A stretch of 62,049 nt of DNA from NCBI RefSeq assembly GCF_900290235.1, contig NZ_OLMK01000019.1:1-62049 (forward strand), in the 5' to 3' direction. The notes below the pieces were generated by a model. That model had not been told where the DNA came from, ran no database searches, and saw only the letters and a list, made by a program, of their open reading frames with translations. Source of the DNA: Streptomyces sp. MA5143a (lineage in GTDB: Bacteria > Actinomycetota > Actinomycetes > Streptomycetales > Streptomycetaceae). This document shows positions 41,168-50,458 of the stretch, in pieces (within the stretch, counting starts at the first letter, position 1; each line of letters begins with the position of its first letter). The position numbers were made by a program, and so were the translations under genes.

Positions 41168-43657
41168 ATGACGCATTTTCCGTCCCCGGCCGAGGAGTTG
41201 CGCCTCCTCGACACAGAGTTGCGGCAGCTCGACGCCCGCCGCGCCGTTCTGCTGACCCGCCGCGCCTGGCTGGTCAACGCGATGTACGCCCAGGCCGCCG
41301 GGCCCTCTCACCCTTCGGCGCGTCCGCCGGCCCGGGGCCCCGAGGCGACGGCACCCGGTGTCCAGAATGTGCTGCTGGTCCTCGGCGGGGTCCTGCTGAC
41401 CGTCGCGGCGATCGCGTTCACTCTGGTCAGCTGGGGGCACATGGGGATCGCCGGCCGTTCGCTGGTCCTGGGTGGGGTGACCCTCGCCGCCCTCGCCACG
41501 CCCGTGGCGCTCCTGCGGCGGGGGCTGCGCTCGACCGCGGAGGCGGTGGCCGGCCTCGGCATGGCTCTGACGGTGCTCGACGCGTACGCCCTGCACGAGG
41601 TGGTCCTCCCGGGGACCGGCGGCACGGGGTTCGCGGCGGCCGCCTCGGCGGTGCTGGCGGCGACCTGGGCGGCGTACGGCCTGGCCGTGGGCGCGGCGGT
41701 CCCGCCGGCTGTACACGGCTCGCAGGACCGTTCGACCGCCGGTGACGCGGAGGACAGGCCCTCGGCGGTCGCGGGGGCGGGAGCCCTGCGTGTCGCTCTC
41801 CGTCTGCCGTTGCCCTTCGCCCTGGTCGCCGCGCAACTGCCGCTGCTGCTCTGGGTGTCGGCGCTGGGCGCGGGTGCGGAGACGGTCACGACCGTCGTGC
41901 TGGTGACGGCCGCGGCGGACAGCGCGGTCGCGCTCCGGACGCGGATGACGCCCGTCCGGATCGTCGCTCTCGTGGGCGCGTTCGGCTGGGGCGCCTGGGG
42001 TGTTCTGGCGGCCGGGTGGCTCTCGTGGTCCGCCGCGGGTCCGGGCGCCGCCGCCCGTGCGGCGGCGCTCCTCGCCCTCGCCGCCGCGACCGCCCTGGCC
42101 GTCGCCCGGTTCGCGCCGAAGCCGGGCCCGGCCCTCGGTACCGCCCTGACCGGCGGTCTGCTGATGGTCGCGGCGCTCGGCGGGGTCCTGCGGTCCGTGC
42201 TGCCGGACGTGTGGACGGTCCCCGGCTACCTGCTGTGCGGTGTCGCCCTGTTGGCGGTCGTCCGGACCCGTGTCCCCGATCCGGTACGGCGAGGTCTCGC
42301 CCTGTCCTCCGCGGTTGTCCAGGCCATCGCCGCCCTCACCGCCTTCCCGACGGTCGTCGTCACCTTGCTGGGCCCGGCCGGCTGGGTCGAGCGGATCTGG
42401 TCCGGCGCTCCCGACGACGCCCGGGCCGTGGTGACGGTGGGCGCCCCGTGGCCGCCGCTCACCGCGACGGTCCCCCTCGTCCTGGCCGTGCTCGCCGGGG
42501 TGCTGGCCCTGGCCGGGCGTGCGACCGCGTGGCGCACCCCCGCCCTGGTGGGCGCGCTCGTGCTGGGCTGGGCGACGGGCCTGGTGCTCCCGGCCGTACT
42601 CGAACTCCCGTACACGGCGGGGCTGGTGGCCCAGGGAGCCGTGGCGGTGGCGGCGCTGATGGTGGCGGCCCGTGTACGGCCGGCCGCCGGCAAGCGCCTC
42701 CAGGACCCGGCGGCGCTCACGGCCGCGCTGCTGGCCCTCGTCACGTCGGGGGCCCTGGCGTCGGCGGCGCTCGCGACCGAGTCCGCGACGCTCACGGTGC
42801 TCGCCGCCTCGACCGTCCTGTTCGCCCTGGCCGCCTGGCGCACGGACCTCGGTCCGCTCACCGCGCCCGCCGCGCTCGTCCACGGCACCGCGCTGACCTG
42901 CGCGATCGGCGCGTCGGCCGGCTGGGAGCCGCGGCACACGGCCCTGCTGGTCCTGGTGGTGCCGGCCATCGCCGCGCTGCTCGCGGCGCGCCTCGGCGCC
43001 TCCCCCATGACCGTCCCGGTCGAGGCGACCGGCGCCGCGGCGGGCCTCCTGGCCGTCGCCCTCTCCGTCACCGACGCCCCCATGCTGGCCCTGACCCTGG
43101 CGCTCTGCGGCGTCATCGCGGCGGGGACCGCCGTACGCCAGGAGCGACGCTACGTCGGCTACGCGGCCGCCGTGCTCCTGGTGCTGGCCGGCTGGGTGCG
43201 GCTGGCGGCCTGGGAGGTCGGGTCCCCGGAGGCGTACACGCTCCCGGTGACCGTCCCGGCGCTGGCCGTCGGCCTCCTCCGGCGCCGTCGTGACCCGGCG
43301 GCCTCGTCCTGGACGGCGTACGGGCCGGGCCTCGCGGCCACCCTGCTGCCGAGCCTCGCGGCGGCCTGGGGCGACGCGCACTGGCTGCGCCCCCTGCTGC
43401 TCGGCACGGCGGCGCTGGCCCTCACCTTCGTCGGAGCCCGCCACCGTCTCCAGGCCCCGCTCCTGCTCGGCGGCGCCACCCTCACGCTGGTGACCCTGCA
43501 CGAACTGGCCCCGTACATCGCCCAGGTGGTCGACGCCCTCCCCCGCTGGGCGCCTCCGGCCCTGGCCGGCCTGATCCTGCTGGCGGCGGGCGCCACGTAC
43601 GAGCAGCGCCTGAGCGACGCCCGCCGGGTGCGGGACGCCCTCGGGAAGATGACCTGA
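41168..43657 (+). CDS. large polytopic membrane protein (SCO7613 C-terminal type)
   Basis: This 829-residue protein is almost wholly membrane-embedded. A short helical N terminus (residues 1-50, EELRLLDTELRQLDARRAVL) is followed by an A/P-rich linker. About 20 or more hydrophobic spans continue to the end, then a charged tail. It resembles the SCO7613 C-terminal domain membrane proteins of Streptomyces, whose function is unknown. It lacks an obvious catalytic or transport motif. ATG 41168 begins the N-terminal helix. It ends at the dispersed-repeat hairpin, facing the carbohydrate cluster. Confidence 0.85.
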   Translation: MTHFPSPAEELRLLDTELRQLDARRAVLLTRRAWLVNAMYAQAAGPSHPSARPPARGPEATAPGVQNVLLVLGGVLLTVAAIAFTLVSWGHMGIAGRSLVLGGVTLAALATPVALLRRGLRSTAEAVAGLGMALTVLDAYALHEVVLPGTGGTGFAAAASAVLAATWAAYGLAVGAAVPPAVHGSQDRSTAGDAEDRPSAVAGAGALRVALRLPLPFALVAAQLPLLLWVSALGAGAETVTTVVLVTAAADSAVALRTRMTPVRIVALVGAFGWGAWGVLAAGWLSWSAAGPGAAARAAALLALAAATALAVARFAPKPGPALGTALTGGLLMVAALGGVLRSVLPDVWTVPGYLLCGVALLAVVRTRVPDPVRRGLALSSAVVQAIAALTAFPTVVVTLLGPAGWVERIWSGAPDDARAVVTVGAPWPPLTATVPLVLAVLAGVLALAGRATAWRTPALVGALVLGWATGLVLPAVLELPYTAGLVAQGAVAVAALMVAARVRPAAGKRLQDPAALTAALLALVTSGALASAALATESATLTVLAASTVLFALAAWRTDLGPLTAPAALVHGTALTCAIGASAGWEPRHTALLVLVVPAIAALLAARLGASPMTVPVEATGAAAGLLAVALSVTDAPMLALTLALCGVIAAGTAVRQERRYVGYAAAVLLVLAGWVRLAAWEVGSPEAYTLPVTVPALAVGLLRRRRDPAASSWTAYGPGLAATLLPSLAAAWGDAHWLRPLLLGTAALALTFVGARHRLQAPLLLGGATLTLVTLHELAPYIAQVVDALPRWAPPALAGLILLAAGATYEQRLSDARRVRDALGKMT

Positions 43658-43669
43658 CGATCCCCGAGC

Positions 43670-43731
43670 CCCCGCGCCCCTCAGGGGCGCGGGGAACTGC
43701 GCGACCGGCCACAGCGGACCCGCAGTTCCCC
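43670..43731. repeat. dispersed repeat, second copy, alternative hairpins
   Basis: A 12-bp inverted repeat with a 1-nt loop (CCCCGCGCCCCT at 43670-43681, complement 43683-43694) overlaps an 11-bp stem (GGGGAACTGCG at 43691-43701 with CGCAGTTCCCC at 43721-43731). The two stems are mutually exclusive. It lies between convergent genes and shares its core with the copy at 34716-34823. Confidence 0.8.
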
Positions 43732-43774
43732 ACCCCCGAGGCGCCCCCGTAACCCCCGGCCCCTCAGCGGAGCG

Positions 43775-46522
43775 TCACGGCATCTTGTCGCCGACGAGCG
43801 CCAGGTTCTGGATGGCTGCCAGCCCGTACAGCGCGGTCGCGTTGGTGGACACCCACGCGGCCTCGCTGCCGGGGACGAGCCCCGTCGGCCCCTCGACCTT
43901 CTTCGTGGACCAGTCGGTGGACTCCTTGTAGTCCCAGGTGTCGGCGCTGTTGTAGAACTGCCGCCACGCGCGGGCGGCGAGCTTGTCGTCGCCCAACTGC
44001 ACGGCCGCGTAGGCGTCCTGCCGTGAGTGCCCCTGGAAGAGGAGCAGCGTGCCGAAGTTCGAGCCGTAGCGGGCGGCCTGCTCGGCCTTCGTGGCGTTGA
44101 AGTAGCGGCAGTAGTCCAGCCATGCCTCCTTGAACTTGGGCATGTCGATCTGGTCGATGAGTTCCGCGCACATCTCGACCAGGCCGAACATCGCCGACAG
44201 GTGCGAGACCCCGACGACCGGCTTCTCCGCGACCGCGAACTCCCCGGTGTCCAGGTCGTACAGCCCGGTGCCCTGGACGAAGCCGTTGGGCTGGGCGGCG
44301 ATGGTCTCCATGGTCGACAGCACGCGCGCCCTGGCCTTCTCCCACTTCGGCCCGCGCCGTTCCCACTCCGTCAGCCACGCGGAGACCAGGCCCGACCAGT
44401 CCGTGCCGAAGCCGATCGACAGGGCGTTGCGGTCGGGGGTGTACGGCTCGGTGCGGATCTTGCGGATGGGGTCGAGGACGAGGAACGTCTCGTCGGAGTC
44501 GACGTTGGCGTGCATGAGGTCGCCGACGCGTTCGTCGGCGGTGAGGAAATAGTAGTAGCGGCGGTAGGTGGTGTTGGCGATGCGCTGCTGCTTGGCGCTG
44601 TCGGCGTAGTGCTGGACGCCATGGCGGGTGCCGAGGCCGGCCCACTTGCCGAGGTGGTAGACGTCGACCTCGCCGGTGTGGCGGGTCATGGCCTCCGCGA
44701 AGCGGAAGATGTCGGCGCGGCCGGAACGCATGTACGCGAACCACAGCCACAGGTCGGGCGAGAGCTCGGAGTTGTCCCAGGCGTAGCCGCCGACGTCGTA
44801 GCACCACTGGTGGCGGCTCGGGTCGTAGCTGTGCATGATGTCGCCGTAGTCCCAGAAGCCGTACCAACGGCGCATCTCCACCTGGTCCTTGTAGTAGGTG
44901 AAGAGGAAGTCGAGGTGGTCCTCGATCTTCGCCTTGGCGGCGGTGGAGCGGTCCGGCCGGGAGAACAGCCTGCCGAAGACACCGGCCCTGACGAGTTGCT
45001 GGGGCGGCGCGGCGAGCTGCGGGGGTGTGCGGACGGCCTCGACCTGCCTGGCCATGTCGTCGGCGGCGGGCGTCGACTCATGGGCCCAGAAGAGGAGTTC
45101 GCTGGTACGGGCGATGCCGTAGGGGGTGCCGAAGCCGGGCTCGTAGTCCTCGTAGGTGATGTTGAGACCTTCGAGCTGCTCGGGGTAGGTGTCCTGGCCC
45201 ATGCCGTCGTGGTAGAAGCGCAGGTCCATGGGCTGCGCCTCGGGAGACCACAGCCACATGGTGACCTCGGCCTCGTCGGTGTGGGCGTCCCGGATGTCGA
45301 GCTGCGCGGGGAACTTCTCCCAGAAGTCCCTGAGGCCGACGGCGAATCCCCCGCTCGCCCCGCCGACGTACCCGAAGCCGCTGGCCCGCCGGCCGCCGCC
45401 CGCCGGGATCCAGCCGTGGCCCTTCTTCGTCCGCTTGCGGACCGAGAAGCCGTCGGCGGAGAGCTGGGAGAGGGTGTAGTCGCCCCATTCGGGGATGTAC
45501 TGCAGGCGGGTGGTGACCCGCTGGTCCCACGTGGACGGGTCCGGCAGCTTCTTGCCCTCGAACTGGGCGGTGCGCACGGCCGAGCCGGGGTCCCGGCGCA
45601 GTCCGGTGACGCCCTTGACGGCCTCGCGGAGCAGACCGGTGCCCTCGCCGCCGATGCGGATGTGCCGGTCGTACGCGGCGTCGCGCATCGGGACCTTGAA
45701 GCGGACGCCGATACCGCGGATGAAGTCGCCGCTGGCCTTCCCGGGCTCCTGGGTGCCGTCGAAGGTGATGGTGTGGACCATGCGGAACGATTCGGCGCCC
45801 GCGTAGAAGTAGAGACGGATCGAGAAGGGGAGCCGGCTGCGGCCGCCCTTGCGGTGCTTGCCGTCGATGCGGACCACGGCACGGACGGGGCCCTCCTGCT
45901 CGACCTCGACCTCGTCGATGACGCTCTCGAAGCGCTCGTACTTGACCGTGCCCTGGTCGCCGTCCTCGATCTCGGGCTGGCGCAGCAGGACGAGGCGGCC
46001 GGTGCGGGCGACCTCGGTGGAGCCACGCAGCACCGACTTGACGAGGGTGGAGCCGCTCTTGCCGATCTTGGCGGTGATGACGCCGGTCGAGACGTCGATG
46101 GTGCCGACGCGCTGATGGACGGTGACCTTCTTCGCCGGGGCGGCGGGGGTGCCCGCGGTCAGGGTGAGCTTGCCGGAGCCGGCGCCCGCGCCGACCGCGT
46201 GCGCGGTCCACTTCAGGGAGCCGTCGGGCCAGTAGCCGATGGGCCAGGACTGGACGGGGATCTCCTTGCCGTCCTCGTCCTTCAAGGAGAACGACTGTTC
46301 CTTCTCGTACGCGCCCCTGGGCCAGGGCACGCCCACGGTGGAGCCGGGCGCGGCGCCGAGGCCGCCGTCCTCCAGCCAGTCCAGGGTGACCGGTTCCGCC
46401 TCCGCGGTCTCGGCTCTCGGTGCCGCCTGGGCGGCCGTACTCCCTGGCGCCCAGCTGAACTGCGCGGCGGCTCCGGCGACGGCGGCCGCCTTGAGCAGGG
46501 ACCTGCGGTCGATGGGGGACAT
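43775..46522 (-). CDS. Tat-exported YetA/PcRGLX-like protein (candidate exo-rhamnogalacturonan lyase)
   Basis: This 915-residue protein begins with a twin-arginine signal (DRRSLLKAA at residues 5-13, then a hydrophobic stretch and AAQAAPRA). An N-terminal RIFT-barrel-like domain has VPWPRGAYEKEQ and IGYWPDGSLKWTAHAV. A central beta-rich region follows, then a long C-terminal helical toroid from about residue 490 (EMRRWYGFWDYGDIMH, YFNATKAEQAARYGSNFG). This is the layout of the YetA/PcRGLX family, which includes a fungal exo-rhamnogalacturonan lyase. The genes upstream (YesL-like, sugar ABC permeases) fit uptake of its products. The catalytic residues were not confirmed. Confidence 0.78.
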   Translation of the reverse strand: MSPIDRRSLLKAAAVAGAAAQFSWAPGSTAAQAAPRAETAEAEPVTLDWLEDGGLGAAPGSTVGVPWPRGAYEKEQSFSLKDEDGKEIPVQSWPIGYWPDGSLKWTAHAVGAGAGSGKLTLTAGTPAAPAKKVTVHQRVGTIDVSTGVITAKIGKSGSTLVKSVLRGSTEVARTGRLVLLRQPEIEDGDQGTVKYERFESVIDEVEVEQEGPVRAVVRIDGKHRKGGRSRLPFSIRLYFYAGAESFRMVHTITFDGTQEPGKASGDFIRGIGVRFKVPMRDAAYDRHIRIGGEGTGLLREAVKGVTGLRRDPGSAVRTAQFEGKKLPDPSTWDQRVTTRLQYIPEWGDYTLSQLSADGFSVRKRTKKGHGWIPAGGGRRASGFGYVGGASGGFAVGLRDFWEKFPAQLDIRDAHTDEAEVTMWLWSPEAQPMDLRFYHDGMGQDTYPEQLEGLNITYEDYEPGFGTPYGIARTSELLFWAHESTPAADDMARQVEAVRTPPQLAAPPQQLVRAGVFGRLFSRPDRSTAAKAKIEDHLDFLFTYYKDQVEMRRWYGFWDYGDIMHSYDPSRHQWCYDVGGYAWDNSELSPDLWLWFAYMRSGRADIFRFAEAMTRHTGEVDVYHLGKWAGLGTRHGVQHYADSAKQQRIANTTYRRYYYFLTADERVGDLMHANVDSDETFLVLDPIRKIRTEPYTPDRNALSIGFGTDWSGLVSAWLTEWERRGPKWEKARARVLSTMETIAAQPNGFVQGTGLYDLDTGEFAVAEKPVVGVSHLSAMFGLVEMCAELIDQIDMPKFKEAWLDYCRYFNATKAEQAARYGSNFGTLLLFQGHSRQDAYAAVQLGDDKLAARAWRQFYNSADTWDYKESTDWSTKKVEGPTGLVPGSEAAWVSTNATALYGLAAIQNLALVGDKMP

Positions 46523-46629
46523 GGCCTTTCCTTTCCGTACGGGAAGTCTTGCGTGCGGGGTGGTCAGGGGCATGACAGAGAGAGGTGCGGCGCCCGGGGC
46601 GCCGACCTTGTGCGAGGCACCGCCTGGGG

Positions 46630-47232
46630 TCAGCGGCGGCGCCGGTACCGCTCCTCCACGGCGAGGGCCGCCGCGGCGACGGCCCCGAGGACCGGGACCG
46701 CCAGCGGGGCGGTGAACCAGGCGGAGCAGGCGACCACGGCCAGCCCGCCGACGACGAGGAAGGACCCGGCGGGATCGAGCACCGTCCGGCGCCCGGCCGC
46801 CGCGAGCAGGACCCGCCAGGCGGCGCCGGGCTGCCAGACCGCCGCCGCGCGCAGGATCGTGACGGCGGCGCCGATCAGCGCGAGGACGCCGACGGCGCCG
46901 ACCAGCGGCCCGCCCGGGATCCCGGCGCGTACGGCCTGGACGTCGACCCACACCGCCGCGAGTGCGGCCCAGCCGGCGAGCGCGACGAGCCATCCGCCCC
47001 GCAGCGCCGCCCGGAAGTCCGCCACGAACTCGCGCAGCCCACCGCCCACATGAGCGGTGCGGCGGCGCAGATGACGGGACCCGGCGGCGAACGCGGCGGG
47101 GTACGTCACGAGCGGCAGCGCGGCCACCGCGATCCACACCCCGGTGAGCAGACACTCGGCGAACAGCGCGAACCGTTCGGCGAGCGGGGACTCCCCGCGG
47201 GGCTTGGCGGCCTTCGTCCGGGCCCGGTCCAT
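46630..47232 (-). CDS. YesL/DUF624-like membrane protein
   Basis: This 200-residue protein has about five membrane spans and the DUF624-like segment LPLVTYPAAFAAGSRHLRRR. YesL of Bacillus subtilis is a DUF624 protein in the yes pectin-utilisation region, near yetA and a sugar ABC transporter. Here it lies 12 bp after the second permease and 107 bp before the YetA-like gene, reproducing the association. The molecular role is unknown. Confidence 0.82.
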   Translation of the reverse strand: MDRARTKAAKPRGESPLAERFALFAECLLTGVWIAVAALPLVTYPAAFAAGSRHLRRRTAHVGGGLREFVADFRAALRGGWLVALAGWAALAAVWVDVQAVRAGIPGGPLVGAVGVLALIGAAVTILRAAAVWQPGAAWRVLLAAAGRRTVLDPAGSFLVVGGLAVVACSAWFTAPLAVPVLGAVAAAALAVEERYRRRR

Positions 47233-47244
47233 GGTCGGTTCACC

Positions 47245-48138
47245 TCAGCCCTTCAGGCCGGACGTGGCCATGCCGTCGATCAGATAGCGCTGGAAGGCGA
47301 GGAAGAAGGCCAGCACCGGCAGCAGGGCCACCAGCGACATCGCGATCATGCCGCCGTAGTTGGCCACGGCGTCCTGGTCCACGAACATCTTCAGCCCGAG
47401 CGAGACCGTGTACTTCTCGGGGTCGTTGAGATAGATCAGCGGACCCATGAAGTCGTTCCAGGCGTTGATGAAGGTGAAGATCGCACTGGTGATGAGCGCG
47501 GGCCGGGACAGCGGCAGCACGATCGACCAGTAGATCCGGACGTGCCCGCAGCCGTCGAGCCGGGCCGCCTCGTCGAGCTCCCGGGGCAGGTTCCGCATGA
47601 ACTGCACCATCAGGAAGACGAAGAACGCCTCCGTGGCCAGGTACTTCGGCAGCAGCAGCGGGACATTGGTGTTGATCATGTCCATGTTGCGGAACAGCAC
47701 GTACTGCGGGATGAGCAGGACGTGGTACGGCAGCAGGAGCGTGCCGATCATCAGCGTGAACAGCAGGTTCCGGCCGGCGAACTTGATCTTCGCGAAGGCG
47801 TAAGCGGTCAGCGAGCAGGACACCAGGATCCCGATCACCGAGCCCACGGCGAGCGTGAGCGAGTTCAGGAAGAACGTGGAGATGGGGATGTCGGCGATGC
47901 CCTCGGAGAGCCGTGTGTAGTTGGAGATGATCGGGTCGCTCGGGAACAGGTCCAGGCTGCCGACGATGTCGTCACTGTTCTTGAACGAGCCTCCCACGAC
48001 CCAGATCACCGGGTAGAGGATCACCGCGAGGATCAGCAGGGAGCCGATGTGCCAGGCGAGGGAGCCGGGCAGCTTGCGCCGCAGGGCGCCGCCCTTCGCC
48101 GTCGGCGCCGGGGTGATCTCGGTGGCCTGCGCACTCAT
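47245..48138 (-). CDS. carbohydrate ABC transporter permease (second; MalG/LplC-like)
   Basis: This 297-residue CUT1-type permease has six spans. The cytoplasmic EAA loop ELDEAARLDGCGHVRIYW, the MalK contact, lies near residue 190. AWNDFMGPLIYLNDPEKYTV and the C-terminal IDGMATSGLKG are typical. The ATG start overlaps the first permease's stop by one base (TGATG). It would import oligosaccharide delivered by the lipoprotein encoded upstream. Confidence 0.95.
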   Translation of the reverse strand: MSAQATEITPAPTAKGGALRRKLPGSLAWHIGSLLILAVILYPVIWVVGGSFKNSDDIVGSLDLFPSDPIISNYTRLSEGIADIPISTFFLNSLTLAVGSVIGILVSCSLTAYAFAKIKFAGRNLLFTLMIGTLLLPYHVLLIPQYVLFRNMDMINTNVPLLLPKYLATEAFFVFLMVQFMRNLPRELDEAARLDGCGHVRIYWSIVLPLSRPALITSAIFTFINAWNDFMGPLIYLNDPEKYTVSLGLKMFVDQDAVANYGGMIAMSLVALLPVLAFFLAFQRYLIDGMATSGLKG

Positions 48139-49136
48139 CAGGCACCCTCCTCGTAGTGCACCCAGCGCTTCTGGGACCAGAACAGCACCGCCGTCACCAG
48201 GGCGACCGCGACCAGCAGCACCCAGGCCATGGCGGAGGCCAGGCCCATCCGACTGTTCTCGAAGCCCTGGACGTACAGATAACAGGTGTAGACCATCGAA
48301 CCGTCGGCCGGACCGCAGGCGTTGCCGCCGGCGCCGCCGCCGACGATGTACGCCGAGCTGAAGATCTGGAAGGAGTGGATCGTCTCCAGCAGGACGTTGA
48401 AGAACAGGACCGGGGAGATCATCGGCAGGGTGATGTTCCAGAACCGCCGGAACGTCCCCGCCCCGTCGACCTCGGCCGCCTCGTACAGCTCGCGCGGGAC
48501 CTGCTTGAGACCGGCGAGGAAGATCACCATCGGGGCGCCGAACTGCCAGACGGTGAGCGCCACGAGGCTGTAGATGATCAGGTCGGGGTCACCGGTCCAG
48601 CCACCGACGTCGATCCCGAACAGCTTCTGCGTACGGTCGACGATGGCGTCGTCCGAGAAGATCGCCTTCCACACGATCGCGATGGAGACGCTGGCGCCGA
48701 TCAGCGACGGTGCGTAGAAGGCGGCCCGGTAGAAGGCCTGACCGCGTCGCTTCTGGGCGAGCAGCAGCGCCACTCCGAGGGCGGCGATCAGCTTGATCGG
48801 CGTACCGACGGCGACGTACCAGAGCGTCACCTTCACCGAGTTCTGCCAGCGCGGGTCGGCGAACATCTCGGAGAAGTTGTCGAGGCCGATCCACTGGGGG
48901 GCGTCGAACAGGTTGTAGTCGGTGAAGGCGAAGTAGAGCGAGGCGACCATCGGGCCCGCGGTCAGCAGCAGGAACCCGGCGATCCACGGGGACATGAAGA
49001 GATAGCCGGCCAGGGTCTCCCGGCGGCCCCGCCGCTTGAGCGCGGCGGGGCGGGGGGACTTGGCCGGACGGTGCCGCGGCTCGGAGTCCTGGGTCAGGTC
49101 CTCCATCGCAGGGGCGTGTGTCACGGCGGTTCCCAT
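48138..49136 (-). CDS. carbohydrate ABC transporter permease (first; MalF/LplB-like)
   Basis: This 332-residue CUT1-type permease has an approximately 35-residue polar N terminus and six spans. The EAA loop reads ELYEAAEVDGAGTFRRFW. Segments such as GLDNFSEMFADPRWQNS and FYAPSLIGASVSIAIVWKAIF are conserved. Its ATG overlaps the binding-protein stop (TGATG). A Cys-containing extracytoplasmic insert (GGGAGGNACGPADGSMVYTC) is unusual and may be disulfide-bonded. Confidence 0.95.
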   Translation of the reverse strand: MGTAVTHAPAMEDLTQDSEPRHRPAKSPRPAALKRRGRRETLAGYLFMSPWIAGFLLLTAGPMVASLYFAFTDYNLFDAPQWIGLDNFSEMFADPRWQNSVKVTLWYVAVGTPIKLIAALGVALLLAQKRRGQAFYRAAFYAPSLIGASVSIAIVWKAIFSDDAIVDRTQKLFGIDVGGWTGDPDLIIYSLVALTVWQFGAPMVIFLAGLKQVPRELYEAAEVDGAGTFRRFWNITLPMISPVLFFNVLLETIHSFQIFSSAYIVGGGAGGNACGPADGSMVYTCYLYVQGFENSRMGLASAMAWVLLVAVALVTAVLFWSQKRWVHYEEGA

Positions 49137-50425
49137 CAGCTGCCGAGAGCCGTCTTCGACTCGGTGAAGAACTGCTTGACGGCGTCGTCGACCGACCGCT
49201 TGCCCAGGGCGAGCTCCTCGGCGATGCGCATGAACCCGGCCTCGCAGATGTCCGCGCCGTTCGGGTGCGGGGTGATGGGCTCCAGGACACCGGCCGCGAC
49301 GAGGGACTCCTCGTACTCGGCGATGGCCTTGTTGACGGGGTCGGTCGGCTTGAACGCGTCGTACTGGGCCTGCGTCGCCGGCACGCCCCGGTCGTAGCCC
49401 ATGATCTTGGCGACCTCGGGCTCGTGCACCATGAAGTTGATGAACTGCGCGACTTCCTTGGGGTGCTGGGTGCGCTTGGACGCGCTGAGCATGAGGGAGC
49501 CGAGGTACTGGCCGGTCTTCTTGCCGTCGGTGGTCGGGATGGGGGCCAGACCGTACTCGCTCTTGCCCTCGGAGGTGTAGCGGACGGTGAAGTTGTCCCA
49601 GGTGAACTCACCGGCGGCGAGCTCCGCGGCGACCGCCGACTTGGGCTTGGTCTGGGCGACCTTCTTGGGGTCGGCGTAGAGGCCCTGCTTGATGCCCTTC
49701 TCCGCCTTCGTCCACCACTCCTTGAGGTCCGCCTCGGTGAAGCCGAGGCCGTCCTCGGTGAAGAACGCCTTGCCGTTCTGACGCAGGTAGAGGTCGTAGA
49801 GGTACATGACGCCGTACATGCCGCTGTCGCCGGCCCGTCCGGTCCTGTCGTGGATCTTCTTCATCGCCGCGTCGAAGTCGTCCCAGGTCCAGCCCTGTTC
49901 CGGCTTCACCCCGGACTTGGTGTAGACGGGCTTGTCGATCACCAGGGCCATGGAGTTGGAACCGACGGGGACTCCGAGCAGCTTTCCGTCGACCTCGCCG
50001 AACTTCTCCAGGCCGGCCCGGAAGCCGTCCAGGGAGAGATTGCCCGCCTCGACCTGTGCGTTGAGATCGAGCAGCACATTCTTCGCATCGTATTTCCGCA
50101 GAAAGCCGATGGCATTCTGGAAGACGTCCGGCGGATTTCCACCGGAGGCCTGGGTGTTGAACTTCTTCCAGAAGTCCGGATACACCTGGAAGTCGGTCTT
50201 CACCTTGATCTTCGGGTACTTCTTCTCGAATAGCGCGATGGTCTTCTTGATGCGCTCCGCCCGGTCCTCGGCACCCCACCAGGCGTAACGGATCGTCACC
50301 GTCCCGTCCCCCGACCCGCTGCCGCCACCACAGGCCGTGGCCGTCGCCCCGAGCCCCGCGACGGCCAGTGAGACTCCGGCCGCCTTGAGGACAGTCCGCC
50401 TCTCAACATTCTTGTCCTGGTGCAT
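49136..50425 (-). CDS. extracellular solute-binding lipoprotein (sugar ABC family 1)
   Basis: This 429-residue protein has a twin-arginine-type lipoprotein signal (VERRTVLKAAG at about residues 7-17). The lipobox ends at Cys near residue 32, in ATACGGGSG. The mature part has RYAWWGAEDRAERIKKTI and a family 1 binding fold with PVGSNSMALVIDKPVY and FVRY-like substrate segments. It captures an oligosaccharide for the two permeases. It is the first gene of the cluster, with GGGGAGG before ATG 50425 and a palindromic operator 47 bp upstream. Confidence 0.93.
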   Translation of the reverse strand: MHQDKNVERRTVLKAAGVSLAVAGLGATATACGGGSGSGDGTVTIRYAWWGAEDRAERIKKTIALFEKKYPKIKVKTDFQVYPDFWKKFNTQASGGNPPDVFQNAIGFLRKYDAKNVLLDLNAQVEAGNLSLDGFRAGLEKFGEVDGKLLGVPVGSNSMALVIDKPVYTKSGVKPEQGWTWDDFDAAMKKIHDRTGRAGDSGMYGVMYLYDLYLRQNGKAFFTEDGLGFTEADLKEWWTKAEKGIKQGLYADPKKVAQTKPKSAVAAELAAGEFTWDNFTVRYTSEGKSEYGLAPIPTTDGKKTGQYLGSLMLSASKRTQHPKEVAQFINFMVHEPEVAKIMGYDRGVPATQAQYDAFKPTDPVNKAIAEYEESLVAAGVLEPITPHPNGADICEAGFMRIAEELALGKRSVDDAVKQFFTESKTALGS

Positions 50426-50458
50426 GGTTGGGCCTCCCCGCGACGCTGCGTCCGCCTC

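Noticed and set aside
41129..43501. Long frame antisense to the large membrane protein
   Set aside because: Its translation is extremely G/R/Q-rich and hydrophilic, the usual antisense image of a hydrophobic, GC-rich gene.
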